A DNA stretch of 64,000 nucleotides from CALMFG01 sp963674805 (GCA_963674805.2 CAXXNY010000016.1:124001-188000); one strand, 5' to 3'; counted from the stretch's first letter, positions 35,569-45,015 are shown. Numbers and translations: made by a program. The notes: generated by a model from the letters alone, not told the origin.

Positions 35569-36894
35569 CTAATCCTCCTGCCGTGAGATTGCTATTATCT
35601 CAGGCGTAATCTCCGTTATTTCACCGCTGATGCTGGCATGCACATTTGCGCCCAGCTTTCCTTCGGGGATTTTTCCGATCAAGTCCCCCTTTTTAACCCG
35701 CTGGCCAACTATGACACAGGGTTCAGCCGGCACACCGATGTGCTGGCTTAATTTGATTTTAACGCTGCTTACCGGAACGGCATCCTCAATAACGGTTGTA
35801 TCAACGTTATACTTCTGTATGTTTAATCGTCCCAGCAGCCTTGAGACGGGTATTCTCTTTAAATTAATTTGTGCGTCCGGTTTTTGATAAACTTCCTTTT
35901 TCGGTTTAACGCCTGACTGCCGCAGTTCCTCTTTAAACCTGTCCATCATTTTTGATGGATTGAGCCCAAAATTGCACGCATACATTGTGCATAATCCGCA
36001 GTCACAGCAGCTGAAAATACCGTTAAAATCTCCAAGCAGAGCGCCGTTTCCGTTTGCCGCGGCACGCATCGCTTTATGAGGCAGGACATTTAATCCCATC
36101 GCATTTCTTGGGCACATTTGCGTACACAATGAACACTGGCAGCATACCGCTCTCGCCAGTTTGATATCGCGCTTTAAGTCGTCTTTTTTCTGGTCAATCA
36201 ACAGGTGGTCTTTATCCAATACAATAATCCCGCCGGTTACTTTTGTGACGACTTCATTAAAATCATCGCTCGCTTTTCCCATACAGGGCCCGCCGATAAT
36301 CAATTTATATCGGCCGGATATCGTTCCTTCTGCCCTACGGATCAGGTCAGCAAACGGCGTCCCCACCGGTGCGTTTACCGTAATCGGTTTGCCGACTTCT
36401 CCGGTGACTGTCACAAATTTTTCGGTAACCGGGATATCGTTCAGCGCAAAAGCGATATTCTTCAGTGTCGAAACATTGACAACCACAGCGCCGACATCAA
36501 GCGGTATCCCGCCGGTCGGCACGACTTTGCCTGTGACCTCAAACACCAGAGACTGTTCATCGCCCGCCGGGTAATAACTGTCGAACAATTTAATCTGTAT
36601 ATTCGGCTTGTCCTTAACCGCAATTGCGAGTGCCTTTACTGCTTCGTGATAATGCTTCTTTGTGCAAACAACGCCTTTAATTGCCCCGGTATGCGTCATC
36701 ATCGCCTCCATACCGGTAACGATTTCAAATGCGAATTTGCGCATGACCGTTTGGTCGGCTTGCAGCAGCGGCTCGCACTCTGCGCCGTTGGCGATCACGA
36801 CATCCGCTTTACAATCTGCTTTCACATGTGTCGGGAACCCCGCGCCGCCAGCACCGACTACGCCTGCCGCTTTGATTTTATCGATTAAGTCCAT
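35569..36894 (-). CDS. pduS: PduS-like cobalamin reductase / RnfC-like electron-transfer flavoprotein
   Basis: A 441-residue protein with an N-terminal RnfC/Nqo1-like nucleotide and flavin-binding domain (GAGGAGFPTH, about 14-23). An SLBB-like domain spans about 155-200. Two ferredoxin-type clusters follow: Cys 251/254/257/261 in CCQCSLCTQMCP and Cys 296/299/302/307. A C-terminal barrel-sandwich domain (about 370-440) completes it. In propanediol microcompartments PduS reduces cobalamin and associates with PduT, which is encoded directly downstream here. The ribosome binding site AGGAAAG is weak, and a strong terminator lies only about 25 bases upstream, so expression is conditional or low. 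Confidence 0.9.
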   Translation of the reverse strand: MDLIDKIKAAGVVGAGGAGFPTHVKADCKADVVIANGAECEPLLQADQTVMRKFAFEIVTGMEAMMTHTGAIKGVVCTKKHYHEAVKALAIAVKDKPNIQIKLFDSYYPAGDEQSLVFEVTGKVVPTGGIPLDVGAVVVNVSTLKNIAFALNDIPVTEKFVTVTGEVGKPITVNAPVGTPFADLIRRAEGTISGRYKLIIGGPCMGKASDDFNEVVTKVTGGIIVLDKDHLLIDQKKDDLKRDIKLARAVCCQCSLCTQMCPRNAMGLNVLPHKAMRAAANGNGALLGDFNGIFSCCDCGLCTMYACNFGLNPSKMMDRFKEELRQSGVKPKKEVYQKPDAQINLKRIPVSRLLGRLNIQKYNVDTTVIEDAVPVSSVKIKLSQHIGVPAEPCVIVGQRVKKGDLIGKIPEGKLGANVHASISGEITEITPEIIAISRQED

Positions 36895-36917
36895 TTTTCG
36901 CTTTCCTAAATGATTCT

Positions 36918-36941
36918 AAAAACACCGTGCGAAGCACGGCG
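36918..36941 (-). terminator. Intrinsic terminator directly upstream of pduS
   Basis: Minus-strand stem of eight pairs built on CCGTGC/GCACGG (36923-36941) with a three-base loop, followed by TTTTT (36918-36922). It ends transcripts from the kinase gene upstream or acts as an attenuator for pduS-pduT. Confidence 0.8.
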
Positions 36942-36944
36942 CTC

Positions 36945-37171
36945 TTGTTCCAGTAAAAAATTCAACCCTTCTCAACCATGGGTGCCTGCCCAGTCCATAA
37001 TATGATTATTCTATAGTCTTGTCTTCGTAAATTTGCTTGTAGTGCTAATGGCTCTAGCCCTTGCACCAATAAAACCATAGACCGCAGCATCAGCTTATAT
37101 TAAGCCGTGGCCTACAGTTTAAATCTCGGATTTCAGACTTCTATTCACTCTGCTCTGTTTCATCTTATAAT
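36945..37171. other. Spacer between ribulokinase-like gene and the pduS terminator
   Basis: No gene can be defended. A 42-codon frame on the minus strand (beginning MLRSMVLLVQGLEP) has no ribosome binding site. There is no recognisable riboswitch core. The spacer separates module D from the pduS-pduT pair. Confidence 0.4.
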
Positions 37172-38851
37172 CTACTTATCATTTAACACTTCAGCCCTCA
37201 TTTGTTTCAGCGACTTCATGATTTCATCCTGTTCAATCCCGAAAATCTGATGCAGCTTTTTGTATTGTTCAAATAGCCGGGTATAGGTTTGATAGTAGCC
37301 CATGTTTGGCTTGAATCGCTCTTCTCTAATACGGGACATATATTTCGCAGCATCTTTAATATCATCATAGCCGCCTTTTTCAGCACCGGCCGCAACTGCA
37401 CCGTACATCGCCGCTCCTAATGCGGAAGTTTGATTTGTTGCTGAGATTTTGATTCCCATACCCAGAACATCAGAAAAAATCTGCATTACTGTTTTACTCT
37501 TCCGTGACAAGCCCCCGCATGCGATGAGGTGTTTAATCTCAAGGCCGCTATTGATATAATTCTCTATAATTAAGCGCGTACCAAACGCAGTGGCTTCAAT
37601 CAGCGCTCTATAAATCTCTTCCGGCTTAGTCCTTATGGTTAATCCCAAAATCAGCCCGGTTAGATCCGAATCCACCAGCAGAGAGCGATTGCCATTCCAC
37701 CAGTCAAGCGCAATAAGGCCGGATTCTGCCGGCTTAATGCCATACGCTTTTTCATTTAAAATGTCGAACAGCGTTACGTTTTTTTCTATTGCTTCATTGA
37801 CATATTCATAGGGCGCTAAATTGCTGACAAACCAGTCATAGATATCCCCGGCTGCCGGCTGCCCAGCTTCATAGCCATAGTATCCGGGAAGAATCCCATC
37901 TTCCACCACCCCGCAAATGCCGTCAAGCATGATTTCTTTATCACTGACCATCATATGGCAGATTGACGTCCCCATAATAAGCACCATTGTGCCGGGTTCC
38001 GTAACCCCAACCGCCGGAACTGCTAAATGCGCATCGGTATTGCCTACTCCCACCGCAGTGCCAATATTAAGGCCCGTTTTTGCTGCCATTTTTTGCGTTA
38101 ATTCACCGGCTTTTTCACCTATTAAATAGACTTCTTCCCCCAGTTTTTCTTCAACAACTCCCTCAAGCCGGTAATCAACAGCCCTGAAGAAATCCTTTGA
38201 CGGATAGCCGTCATTCTTATTCCAAAAGCTCTTGTATCCCGCAAGGCAGCTGTTCCGCTTATCCTCGCCGGTAAGCTGGTAAATCATCCAGTCACAGCCC
38301 TCAATAAACCGGTAAGTATTTGCATAGACTTCCGGATCATTTCTCAATGTCTCAAATATCTTCGCAATCATCCACTCTGAAGAAGATTTATTCCCATAGC
38401 GCTTGATAAACGCCTCAGATCTTTCTTTTGCGACCGCATTGATAATATCCGCTTCCCGCTGGGCCCCATGGTGTTTCCAAAGTTTCGGCCAGCTATGCAC
38501 TTTTCCTTTGAATTTCTCATCAAAACAAAGCGGTTGATAACTCTTGTCAACAGGCAGCATGGTACAGGATGTAAAATCAACACCTATCCCAATAATCTGT
38601 TCCGGTTTAATCCCCGCTTTTTGCCAGACGTCCCTCAGCAAGCACTCCAACGCTTCCAAATAGTCTCTGGGGTTCTGGAGCGCATACGCATACGGCACTT
38701 CAATATTTGTTCCGGGAAGGTGCTTATCAATAACCGCATCTTGATATCCGAATACCGATACCGCAACTTCCTCACCAGTTTTTACATTAACGAGAATCGC
38801 TCTAGCCGAAAGTGTTCCAAAGTCAAGTCCAATTGAGTATGTCTCAGGCAT
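37172..38851 (-). CDS. FGGY-family carbohydrate kinase, L-ribulokinase-like
   Basis: A 559-residue FGGY kinase, the size of AraB-type ribulokinases. The start at 38851 (MPETYSIG) follows GGAGG; an in-frame ATG at 38935 lies in the permease gene. The phosphate-binding LDFGTLSARAILV is at the N-terminus. GVDFTSCTMLPVD and SSEWMIAKIFE are AraB-like, and the C-terminal domain has LIACGGLSRKS. It phosphorylates an imported or derived ketose. It ends module D after the permease. No arabinose isomerase or epimerase is adjacent. Confidence 0.9.
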   Translation of the reverse strand: MPETYSIGLDFGTLSARAILVNVKTGEEVAVSVFGYQDAVIDKHLPGTNIEVPYAYALQNPRDYLEALECLLRDVWQKAGIKPEQIIGIGVDFTSCTMLPVDKSYQPLCFDEKFKGKVHSWPKLWKHHGAQREADIINAVAKERSEAFIKRYGNKSSSEWMIAKIFETLRNDPEVYANTYRFIEGCDWMIYQLTGEDKRNSCLAGYKSFWNKNDGYPSKDFFRAVDYRLEGVVEEKLGEEVYLIGEKAGELTQKMAAKTGLNIGTAVGVGNTDAHLAVPAVGVTEPGTMVLIMGTSICHMMVSDKEIMLDGICGVVEDGILPGYYGYEAGQPAAGDIYDWFVSNLAPYEYVNEAIEKNVTLFDILNEKAYGIKPAESGLIALDWWNGNRSLLVDSDLTGLILGLTIRTKPEEIYRALIEATAFGTRLIIENYINSGLEIKHLIACGGLSRKSKTVMQIFSDVLGMGIKISATNQTSALGAAMYGAVAAGAEKGGYDDIKDAAKYMSRIREERFKPNMGYYQTYTRLFEQYKKLHQIFGIEQDEIMKSLKQMRAEVLNDK

Positions 38852-38876
38852 GTTAACCTCCGAAGAATTTATAATG

Positions 38877-39863
38877 TTATTTTTTTGCATTTTGAAACAG
38901 CACTGCCACAATAATGATGATGCCCTTGATAACATCCTGCGGATAGCTTGGAATGTTCAGCAAATTCATAATATTCCCAATCAACGCAAGCACGAAAACG
39001 CCGGTCACCGTTTTCAATACGGTTCCTTTTCCGCCCGCAAGGCTTGCTCCTCCGATAACACAGGCGGCAATTGCGTCCAGTTCATATCCGTCCCCGATTC
39101 TGCCCGTTCCGACGCAGGAACGCGTTAAGATTAATATCGATCCAATTGCAGCAAATATTCCGGAAATACTGTATACCGAAAACTTGACTAAGTTAACCCT
39201 TACACCAGATAGTCTCACCGCTTCTTCATTTGATCCGATAGCGGTAACCAGGCGTCCGTAAGACGTATATTTTAAAACAAGAAATAAAATGACAACAAAT
39301 ATAATCATTATTGCGGCTTGTGTCGGCAGTCCTAATACGCCCGGGCGCTGAAAAAGATATGTTTTCCCAAATTCGACCCATCCCTTATTCCGGATCGCAA
39401 TGTTAGTCCCATCCGAAAGAATAAACGAGAAAGAACTGGCAATCGACATCATGGCAAGCGTTGCGATAAATGGTGCGATATTCCGGTAGGCTACAAGATA
39501 TCCTGAAATCATACCGCACAACAATCCCACGCCGATTGCTGCGGCAATTGCGATAGCCGGGTTAAGTTCACTGTTTACGATCAGGCTGGCGCAAACGACG
39601 TTAGTCACGGCAACAATTGATCCGATGGATAAGTCGATACCCGCGGTTAAGATCACCAGCAGCATGCCGAGCGCCATAATGGTCGGTGCCGAATACTGCC
39701 TTAAAATATTGGTTAAATTAAAATCGGTTAAAAAATCCTCTGTTGCGATGATACATGCAATAAACAGCACAACGAAAAAAACAATGATAATGTTATCAAC
39801 TAACATCTGTTTAATTCGCGCCATATTCAACACCCTTGATTTTTTGCTTTCATTTGAACTCAT
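38877..39863 (-). CDS. Sugar ABC transporter permease, CUT2 type (module D)
   Basis: A 328-residue polytopic permease with TAGIDLSIGS at about 73-82 and CVIGGASLAGGKG later. A second in-frame ATG at 39824, also with a site (AAGGGTG), could be the real start and would remove 13 polar residues. It lies between its ATPase and the kinase gene. Confidence 0.94.
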   Translation of the reverse strand: MSSNESKKSRVLNMARIKQMLVDNIIIVFFVVLFIACIIATEDFLTDFNLTNILRQYSAPTIMALGMLLVILTAGIDLSIGSIVAVTNVVCASLIVNSELNPAIAIAAAIGVGLLCGMISGYLVAYRNIAPFIATLAMMSIASSFSFILSDGTNIAIRNKGWVEFGKTYLFQRPGVLGLPTQAAIMIIFVVILFLVLKYTSYGRLVTAIGSNEEAVRLSGVRVNLVKFSVYSISGIFAAIGSILILTRSCVGTGRIGDGYELDAIAACVIGGASLAGGKGTVLKTVTGVFVLALIGNIMNLLNIPSYPQDVIKGIIIIVAVLFQNAKK

Positions 39864-39879
39864 CTTTATCTACCTGCCT

Positions 39880-41379
39880 TTATACTTTTTGCCCTACAGC
39901 TAATTTCATAATATTGTGTTCTGATAGTTCTTTGCGGTTGAGCTCACCGCTTATTTCTCCCTCATGCATCACCAGAACCCGGTCGCTCATCCCGATAACT
40001 TCCATCATTTCGGAGGAAATAAAGATAACGCCCATCCCCTCATTCGCCAGCCTCTGAATAATCTTATAGATTTCTATCTTTGCACCGACGTCTACGCCTC
40101 TTGTGGGTTCGTCCAGAATGATTACTTTGCTGTTGATCGAGATCCATTTCGCCAGGCTGACTTTTTGCTGGTTTCCGCCCGAAAGGTTCTCTACAATCAC
40201 GCCGGGATTTTGCACCTTAATTTCCAGCTGATTGATCATGTCCCAGACTGCTTTGTTTTCTTCTTTATTTTTAATAATGCCCAAAGGACCCGTATAGTGT
40301 CCGATATCCGGCATCGTAATGTTCACCTTCGTCGGCATTTTTATCAGTACGCCGTGCTCTTTTCTGTTCTCGGGTACATAGCTGATCCCCTGTTTCACGG
40401 CCTGCACCGGTGAATTGATTTTAACCTTTTCGCCTTCCAGCAGAATTTCTCCGCCTGTCTTTTTATCCGCCCCAAAAATCAGCCGCATAGTCTCGGTTTT
40501 ACCGGCGCCAATCAGGCCCGCTACGCCGAGAATTTCCCCTTCTTTCAACGTAAAAGAAACATCTTTAACCACCTGATCCCGCGCAATGTTTTTTACCTCG
40601 AGCACAGTTTCCTTCATCTTATTCGTTCGCTTTGGGAATAGTTCTCCCATCTCTCTGCCAATCATCAGTGTGATGATTTCGTTCAGGGATGTTTCCTTCG
40701 TTTTCTTGGTTCCCATCATCTGGCCGTCTTTTAATACCGATATCCTGTCTGATATCTTAAAAATCTCTTCCATACGATGGGAGATATATATAATACTAAC
40801 GCCGGATTCCTTCAGCGTTTTGATGACTTCAAATAGTTTTTCGGCTTCCTGCGGTCCCAGAACCGCTGTCGGCTCATCAAGTATCAGAATCTTTACATTA
40901 CCGTTCAGCGCTTTTGCAATCTCTGTCATCTGCTGATAGGCAACGCTCAAATTCTTGACTTTCTCTTTCGGATTTAAGCGAAAAGCAACGCTGTCCAATA
41001 AATCCTGAGCTTTTTTATATAATACGTTCCACTTAACAAACGCTTTCTTTCCGGAAATATCCTCACCTAAAAAAATATTCTCGGCAACCGTCAGCTCCGA
41101 GGCCAGTGCAAACTCCTGATAAATAATACTCACACCCGATTCTTTAGCATCATGTGAATTATGGATATCCACCGGTTGTCCGCCAATACGTATCTCTCCG
41201 CTGTCTTTTTGAATAGCACCGGATAAAACCTTCATGAGTGTCGATTTGCCGGCGCCGTTTTCGCCTACCAGCGCATGCACCTCGCCTTTTTTCACCTCTA
41301 ATGACACATTCTTAATCGCGTGAATTCCCCCGAACGATTTATTGATTTCACGCATTTCAACGATGAATTGGTCCTGCAT
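39880..41379 (-). CDS. Sugar ABC transporter ATP-binding protein, CUT2 type (module D)
   Basis: A 499-residue tandem ATPase. Walker A GENGAGKST is at 39-47 and Walker B LILDEPTAVLG. Domain 2 has GLIGAGKTE, unusual in keeping a Lys where the paralogues have Arg, then LSGGNQQK and ILDEPTRGVDVG. It powers module D uptake. Confidence 0.96.
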   Translation of the reverse strand: MQDQFIVEMREINKSFGGIHAIKNVSLEVKKGEVHALVGENGAGKSTLMKVLSGAIQKDSGEIRIGGQPVDIHNSHDAKESGVSIIYQEFALASELTVAENIFLGEDISGKKAFVKWNVLYKKAQDLLDSVAFRLNPKEKVKNLSVAYQQMTEIAKALNGNVKILILDEPTAVLGPQEAEKLFEVIKTLKESGVSIIYISHRMEEIFKISDRISVLKDGQMMGTKKTKETSLNEIITLMIGREMGELFPKRTNKMKETVLEVKNIARDQVVKDVSFTLKEGEILGVAGLIGAGKTETMRLIFGADKKTGGEILLEGEKVKINSPVQAVKQGISYVPENRKEHGVLIKMPTKVNITMPDIGHYTGPLGIIKNKEENKAVWDMINQLEIKVQNPGVIVENLSGGNQQKVSLAKWISINSKVIILDEPTRGVDVGAKIEIYKIIQRLANEGMGVIFISSEMMEVIGMSDRVLVMHEGEISGELNRKELSEHNIMKLAVGQKV

Positions 41380-41415
41380 TGTTTCCCTCCTGCTCTAGAT
41401 ACATAAAATGTTGCT

Positions 41416-41442
41416 TGCTGGACGGGCATTGCCCATCCAGCA
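41416..41442 (-). other. Intercistronic hairpin after binding-protein gene D
   Basis: TGCTGGA and TCCAGCA flank GGGC/GCCC with one mismatch, giving an 11-pair stem at 41416-41442. It lies between binding-protein and ATPase genes, with no T-run. Confidence 0.65.
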
Positions 41443-41510
41443 CACAACTTTTGCAAATATTATATGCGCTTTATCTGCAGCCCGTCATCCAAGTAGGCTC
41501 CGAATAAACT

Positions 41511-42569
41511 TTAGAACGCAGCATTTGCATCATAATACTCATCTACATTGTCAATATTAACACAGTCAGCAGGTGTATAGGTCACTGCTCCATATGCTTC
41601 GCCGTCTTCGATATAACCGATCAGGACATCAACGCCTGTTTTCCCGATCAGACCGGGGTTGTTTAAGCCGGTAGCATACGGCGCGCCATCCATGATGGTT
41701 TCAAACGCAAGTTTTTCGCCGTCTGCAGCATTACCATAGATCACCTTATCGCCTAGGCCCATTTCATCGATAACCGACATACATGCCAGCGTCATAACAT
41801 CTGCTTCGGAAAGAATGACGTTGAACTCATCTAATCCGGCAGCAACTTCCTGGAAGTTCTTTAACGCTTCGTCAGCCAGCCAGTCCGTATAAATCTGGCC
41901 TACGATTTCAATTTTTGATGTGCCTGTGTTTCTCAGCTGTTCTTCAACGATACCGCGAATAAGGCCTTGTCTTCTGTCTTCGCCGACAACGCTTCCCTTT
42001 TCGCCAGAAATGATAAACGCTTTAATCGGTGTGTTGCCCATCTGCTGTGCAACCCAGTTGCCCACCAGTTTGCCGTTTTCTGTGTTGTTTGATAATACAA
42101 CAGTCACGACAGGCGCCGAGGCATTGACCTGATTGTCAAGGCTGACAACCGGTACGCCGGAAGTAACGGCTTTCTTGGTTACTTCAACAATTGCGTCTGC
42201 ATCTTTCGGGTTCATCAGGATAGCATCAACGTCTTGCGCCAACAGGTCTTCAATATCTGAAATCTGTTGGTTGATATCGTCCTGTGCATCAGTTGTAACA
42301 AGTTCAATACCCAGCTCTTCGCAGTAAGCCGTAATTCCGTCCTGCATCGCTTTGTAGTACGGGTTCTTTTGGGTAAACATGGACAAACCGATTTTCTTGA
42401 CCTCAGTGGCCATTCCTCCCGCATTTGTGTCTGCACCACTGTCGCTTTGTACGCTTTCACTTGCTTCCGCATTAACCGGCGGTGTTGCTTCTGATGCGCA
42501 ACCGGCAAATGCAAATGCTGATAAAGCTATAACCAGCAATATAACAGCAGTCTTGGTAAATAGTTTCAT
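41511..42569 (-). CDS. Sugar-binding lipoprotein, CUT2 type (module D)
   Basis: A 352-residue lipoprotein. The start at 42569 follows GGAGG; the lipobox is FAGC with Cys24. A Ser/Glu/Asp linker precedes the domain beginning KKIGLSMFTQKNPYYKAM. It resembles ribose/xylitol-binding members. Its promoter overlaps a candidate SorC operator. Confidence 0.95.
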   Translation of the reverse strand: MKLFTKTAVILLVIALSAFAFAGCASEATPPVNAEASESVQSDSGADTNAGGMATEVKKIGLSMFTQKNPYYKAMQDGITAYCEELGIELVTTDAQDDINQQISDIEDLLAQDVDAILMNPKDADAIVEVTKKAVTSGVPVVSLDNQVNASAPVVTVVLSNNTENGKLVGNWVAQQMGNTPIKAFIISGEKGSVVGEDRRQGLIRGIVEEQLRNTGTSKIEIVGQIYTDWLADEALKNFQEVAAGLDEFNVILSEADVMTLACMSVIDEMGLGDKVIYGNAADGEKLAFETIMDGAPYATGLNNPGLIGKTGVDVLIGYIEDGEAYGAVTYTPADCVNIDNVDEYYDANAAF

Positions 42570-42668
42570 TACGTTCCTCCTTTATTTTATACTAAACAAG
42601 TCCACCACTTGTGTTTATTCACTTTTGTCAGTTTTTATTATTTAATATATCAAATGTGAAATTGGGTT

Positions 42669-42732
42669 TGATACAATCATACTAACAGGTGTATCATATG
42701 TCAATTATTTTGAATTATTCTCACATATGTGA
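42669..42732 (-). promoter_or_regulatory. Promoter and candidate SorC operator of module D transport genes
   Basis: Minus strand: TTGACA (42699-42704), 17 bases, TATGAT (42676-42681). The inverted repeat TGATACA (42669-42675) / TGTATCA (42690-42696) overlaps both the -10 and the spacer. A separate palindrome TCACATATGTGA (42721-42732) lies just upstream of the -35. Confidence 0.65.
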
Positions 42733-42823
42733 ATTTATTTCAATGTAAAAAAAAGACTATTCGCCTTACTTTATGCATATCGCTTGCCGATAAAAGCAGA
42801 ATGCCTTTTATTTTTTTAGCTTT

Positions 42824-43768
42824 CTATATGATTTGAGAAAGATTTGTGGCCAGGATTTCATCAATCACCAGCACATTAATAAATCTGCTCCGCAAAATAC
42901 TGGTACACGCCTTCACCTTTTCTACACCCGCAGCCACGCCAATCACGCATGGAATACGCTTTAAATCGGATAATTCGATGGCAATTGCCCGCTCATTGAT
43001 ACCCGCGTTACAGGTGTTTCCGTTGATATCAAAATATTTACCGCATATATTTGCGGTTGCGCCCAGCTCTAAAAGCTGAATCGAATCCGCTTTTGTCAGC
43101 GATCCGGAACTGATTTGTCCCGAAAGATGGAGCCGGGGTGCACCGATCGACACCAGCGCCATATCTAATTCACCGAACATCTCAAAATGCCTGGCAATCG
43201 TCGGTTCAAGCAAAAGTAAATCTTTTAATTGCTTGGACTTCACCATGTGCGGTGCGTTCAAAATATAGCTTTTCCCATTTAACTTTCTGGCAAACCGCTT
43301 GGTGATTTCATGCCCGTCCGTTTCGATTGTCTGCCCTGAAATACCGCCAACCATTTGTACGACATCAATCTTTTTTGTATCAGGTGACTGTATATGGTTG
43401 GCAGCGTAATAACTCGTCCTGCCCCATGTTACACCCAGTTTCATTCCGTCAAAGCTGTTTCTATAAATATATTCCGCCGTTAACGCACCTACATTTTCCC
43501 GGCTCTTTTCTATATTGCGCTGAGTTTGGGCAATCAGGACATCCTTTAAATTAAAATGCTTTTTTATTTCAAGCGCTAAAGCTGGGTTTTTTGACAGGTT
43601 GTCATTGATTTTAATTTCAACGATATTTTTCTCCGTACAGTTTTTAAGTAAACGGGAAACATTCGACCGCGACATATGCATTTCTACTGCGATTTGTTGT
43701 TGGGATTTATTCTCAATATAATATTTTTTTGCGACTTCAATTAGAAGTTCTTTTCTCTCTTGCTGCAT
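42824..43768 (-). CDS. SorC/CggR-family sugar-responsive transcriptional regulator (module D)
   Basis: A 314-residue SorC-type regulator. The N-terminal HTH (about 8-50) contains SQQQIAVEMHMSRSNVSRLL, followed by the sugar-binding SorC domain (about 60-314) with LGVTWGRTSY and the phosphosugar-binding GEIxSG-like QISSGSLTKAD. It responds to a sugar phosphate and would control the downstream transporter, which has its own promoter. It may be the effector sensor for the kinase product of this module. Confidence 0.92.
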   Translation of the reverse strand: MQQERKELLIEVAKKYYIENKSQQQIAVEMHMSRSNVSRLLKNCTEKNIVEIKINDNLSKNPALALEIKKHFNLKDVLIAQTQRNIEKSRENVGALTAEYIYRNSFDGMKLGVTWGRTSYYAANHIQSPDTKKIDVVQMVGGISGQTIETDGHEITKRFARKLNGKSYILNAPHMVKSKQLKDLLLLEPTIARHFEMFGELDMALVSIGAPRLHLSGQISSGSLTKADSIQLLELGATANICGKYFDINGNTCNAGINERAIAIELSDLKRIPCVIGVAAGVEKVKACTSILRSRFINVLVIDEILATNLSQII

Positions 43769-44217
43769 TTTTAATCCTTCTCTCTGAGGACTTTTGAGGT
43801 TGCATATTTGTACTTATTCCCGTATAAACAACCATCTAATCGTCAAAATCCCTGTCAACTACGATAATTCTAGTTTAATGTTTTGGTTTTGAGTTGGCAA
43901 GACAAATTTGGTATCGGTTATAAGCGCCCGGTATTTATCATCGGCACCATTCGAGCGGCTTGCATATAGCTGGTTCCGGCGCTAAGATCCGATTGCAATT
44001 TAGGAACATTCTCCTTCATATCCTGCATGGATATAAATCTGTATTTAAACAAAAGGCCTTCAACTGTTATTCTCCCTTTTAACGATGCATTTAAATATCA
44101 CTGCAAATAAAAAATAAATACCTGTATTTTAACCGCTCTTATATACTGGTATTTATTATTAAATTTTATTCTGTTAGGGTGATAAATTTATAACTTTATT
44201 TGCGCAATAATAAAAAA
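43769..44217. other. Gene-poor stretch between module E and the SorC gene
   Basis: At 43918-44028 (minus) a 36-codon frame, MQDMKENVPKLQSDLSAGT and onward to MVPMINTGRL, looks protein-like. It has no ribosome binding site and resembles a gene tail; I cannot identify it. A weak TTGACA-like element for the SorC gene lies near 43845. Otherwise it is AT-rich with no terminator I can defend. Confidence 0.3.
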
Positions 44218-45015
44218 TCAGTCTTGAATATATGCCGCGCATAGCACATCAACACCCTGCTTAACCAGTCGTTCAACCGTTTCTTTCTGAAGCCCTTCAT
44301 CGGTAACGATTCCTTGAATGTCTGACAGTTTCGCTACATATTTCAATGAATTATGGCCTATTTTTGAATGGTCGGCAAGCACAACCGTTCTTGCTGAGAT
44401 CTCCATTAACTTGATTTTTGTTTGGGCTTCATCGCCGCCCAATATCGTTAAGCCCAGGTCTTCACTGATCCCGTTTACACTCATTAAAAAGAGATTCGCG
44501 CGCATTTTTTCAAGCAGCATAAACTGATACTCATCATAAAATGTACCGCGTTCGCTATTATACATTCCGCCAAACAAGTATAAATCAACTTTCTCAGGTG
44601 CAGCCATTAAGACAAAGGCTGCCCGCGCTGAGTTGGTTAACACCGTAACTTTGATGTTCTTTTCAACAATCTTTCTTGCGACTTCATAGCATGTCGTACC
44701 GGCGTCTAAGATGATGGTCGAGTTCGGCATAATCATGTTTTCGACAACATATTCGGCGATTGACTGCTTTTCGCGCAGATAAATGGTTTCCCTGCGGCTC
44801 CATTCTTTCAGGTTATATGGCGTCGTATCGGTTTTCACCGCACCGCCAAAGGTCCGCCGCAAAAGCCCTTCGTTTTCCATACGCGTTAAATCGTTGCGAA
44901 TGGTGGACTCGCTGCAATTTGTCTTATCACAAAACTCGGCAATGCTGACAACATCATTGCTGTTTAGTAGGCGAAGTATTTCATCTTGTCTTTTTTCTGC
45001 CTTACTCTTTGCCAT
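44218..45015 (-). CDS. DeoR-family transcriptional regulator (module E)
   Basis: A 265-residue DeoR repressor. The start is the ATG at 45015 after GAGGAG, overlapping the ROK kinase gene by 14 bases; the frame is open to 45126 but that is inside the kinase. The winged HTH has KTNCSESTIRNDLTRMENEG and RTFGGAV. The effector domain has LDAGTTCYEVA and ends ILGGDEAQTK...DHSKIGH. It is the last gene of the ten-gene module E, so it is probably a self-regulated repressor responding to a sugar phosphate made by that operon. Confidence 0.93.
   Translation of the reverse strand: MAKSKAEKRQDEILRLLNSNDVVSIAEFCDKTNCSESTIRNDLTRMENEGLLRRTFGGAVKTDTTPYNLKEWSRRETIYLREKQSIAEYVVENMIMPNSTIILDAGTTCYEVARKIVEKNIKVTVLTNSARAAFVLMAAPEKVDLYLFGGMYNSERGTFYDEYQFMLLEKMRANLFLMSVNGISEDLGLTILGGDEAQTKIKLMEISARTVVLADHSKIGHNSLKYVAKLSDIQGIVTDEGLQKETVERLVKQGVDVLCAAYIQD

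Noticed and set aside
36945..37171. Possible cobalamin riboswitch upstream of pduS
   Set aside because: The terminator is real, but I could not find the conserved B12-box core or the kissing-loop elements in the bases before it.
37088..37213. Short minus-strand frame starting MLRSMVLLVQGLEP
   Set aside because: No ribosome binding site, no family, and it lies in a spacer that looks non-coding.
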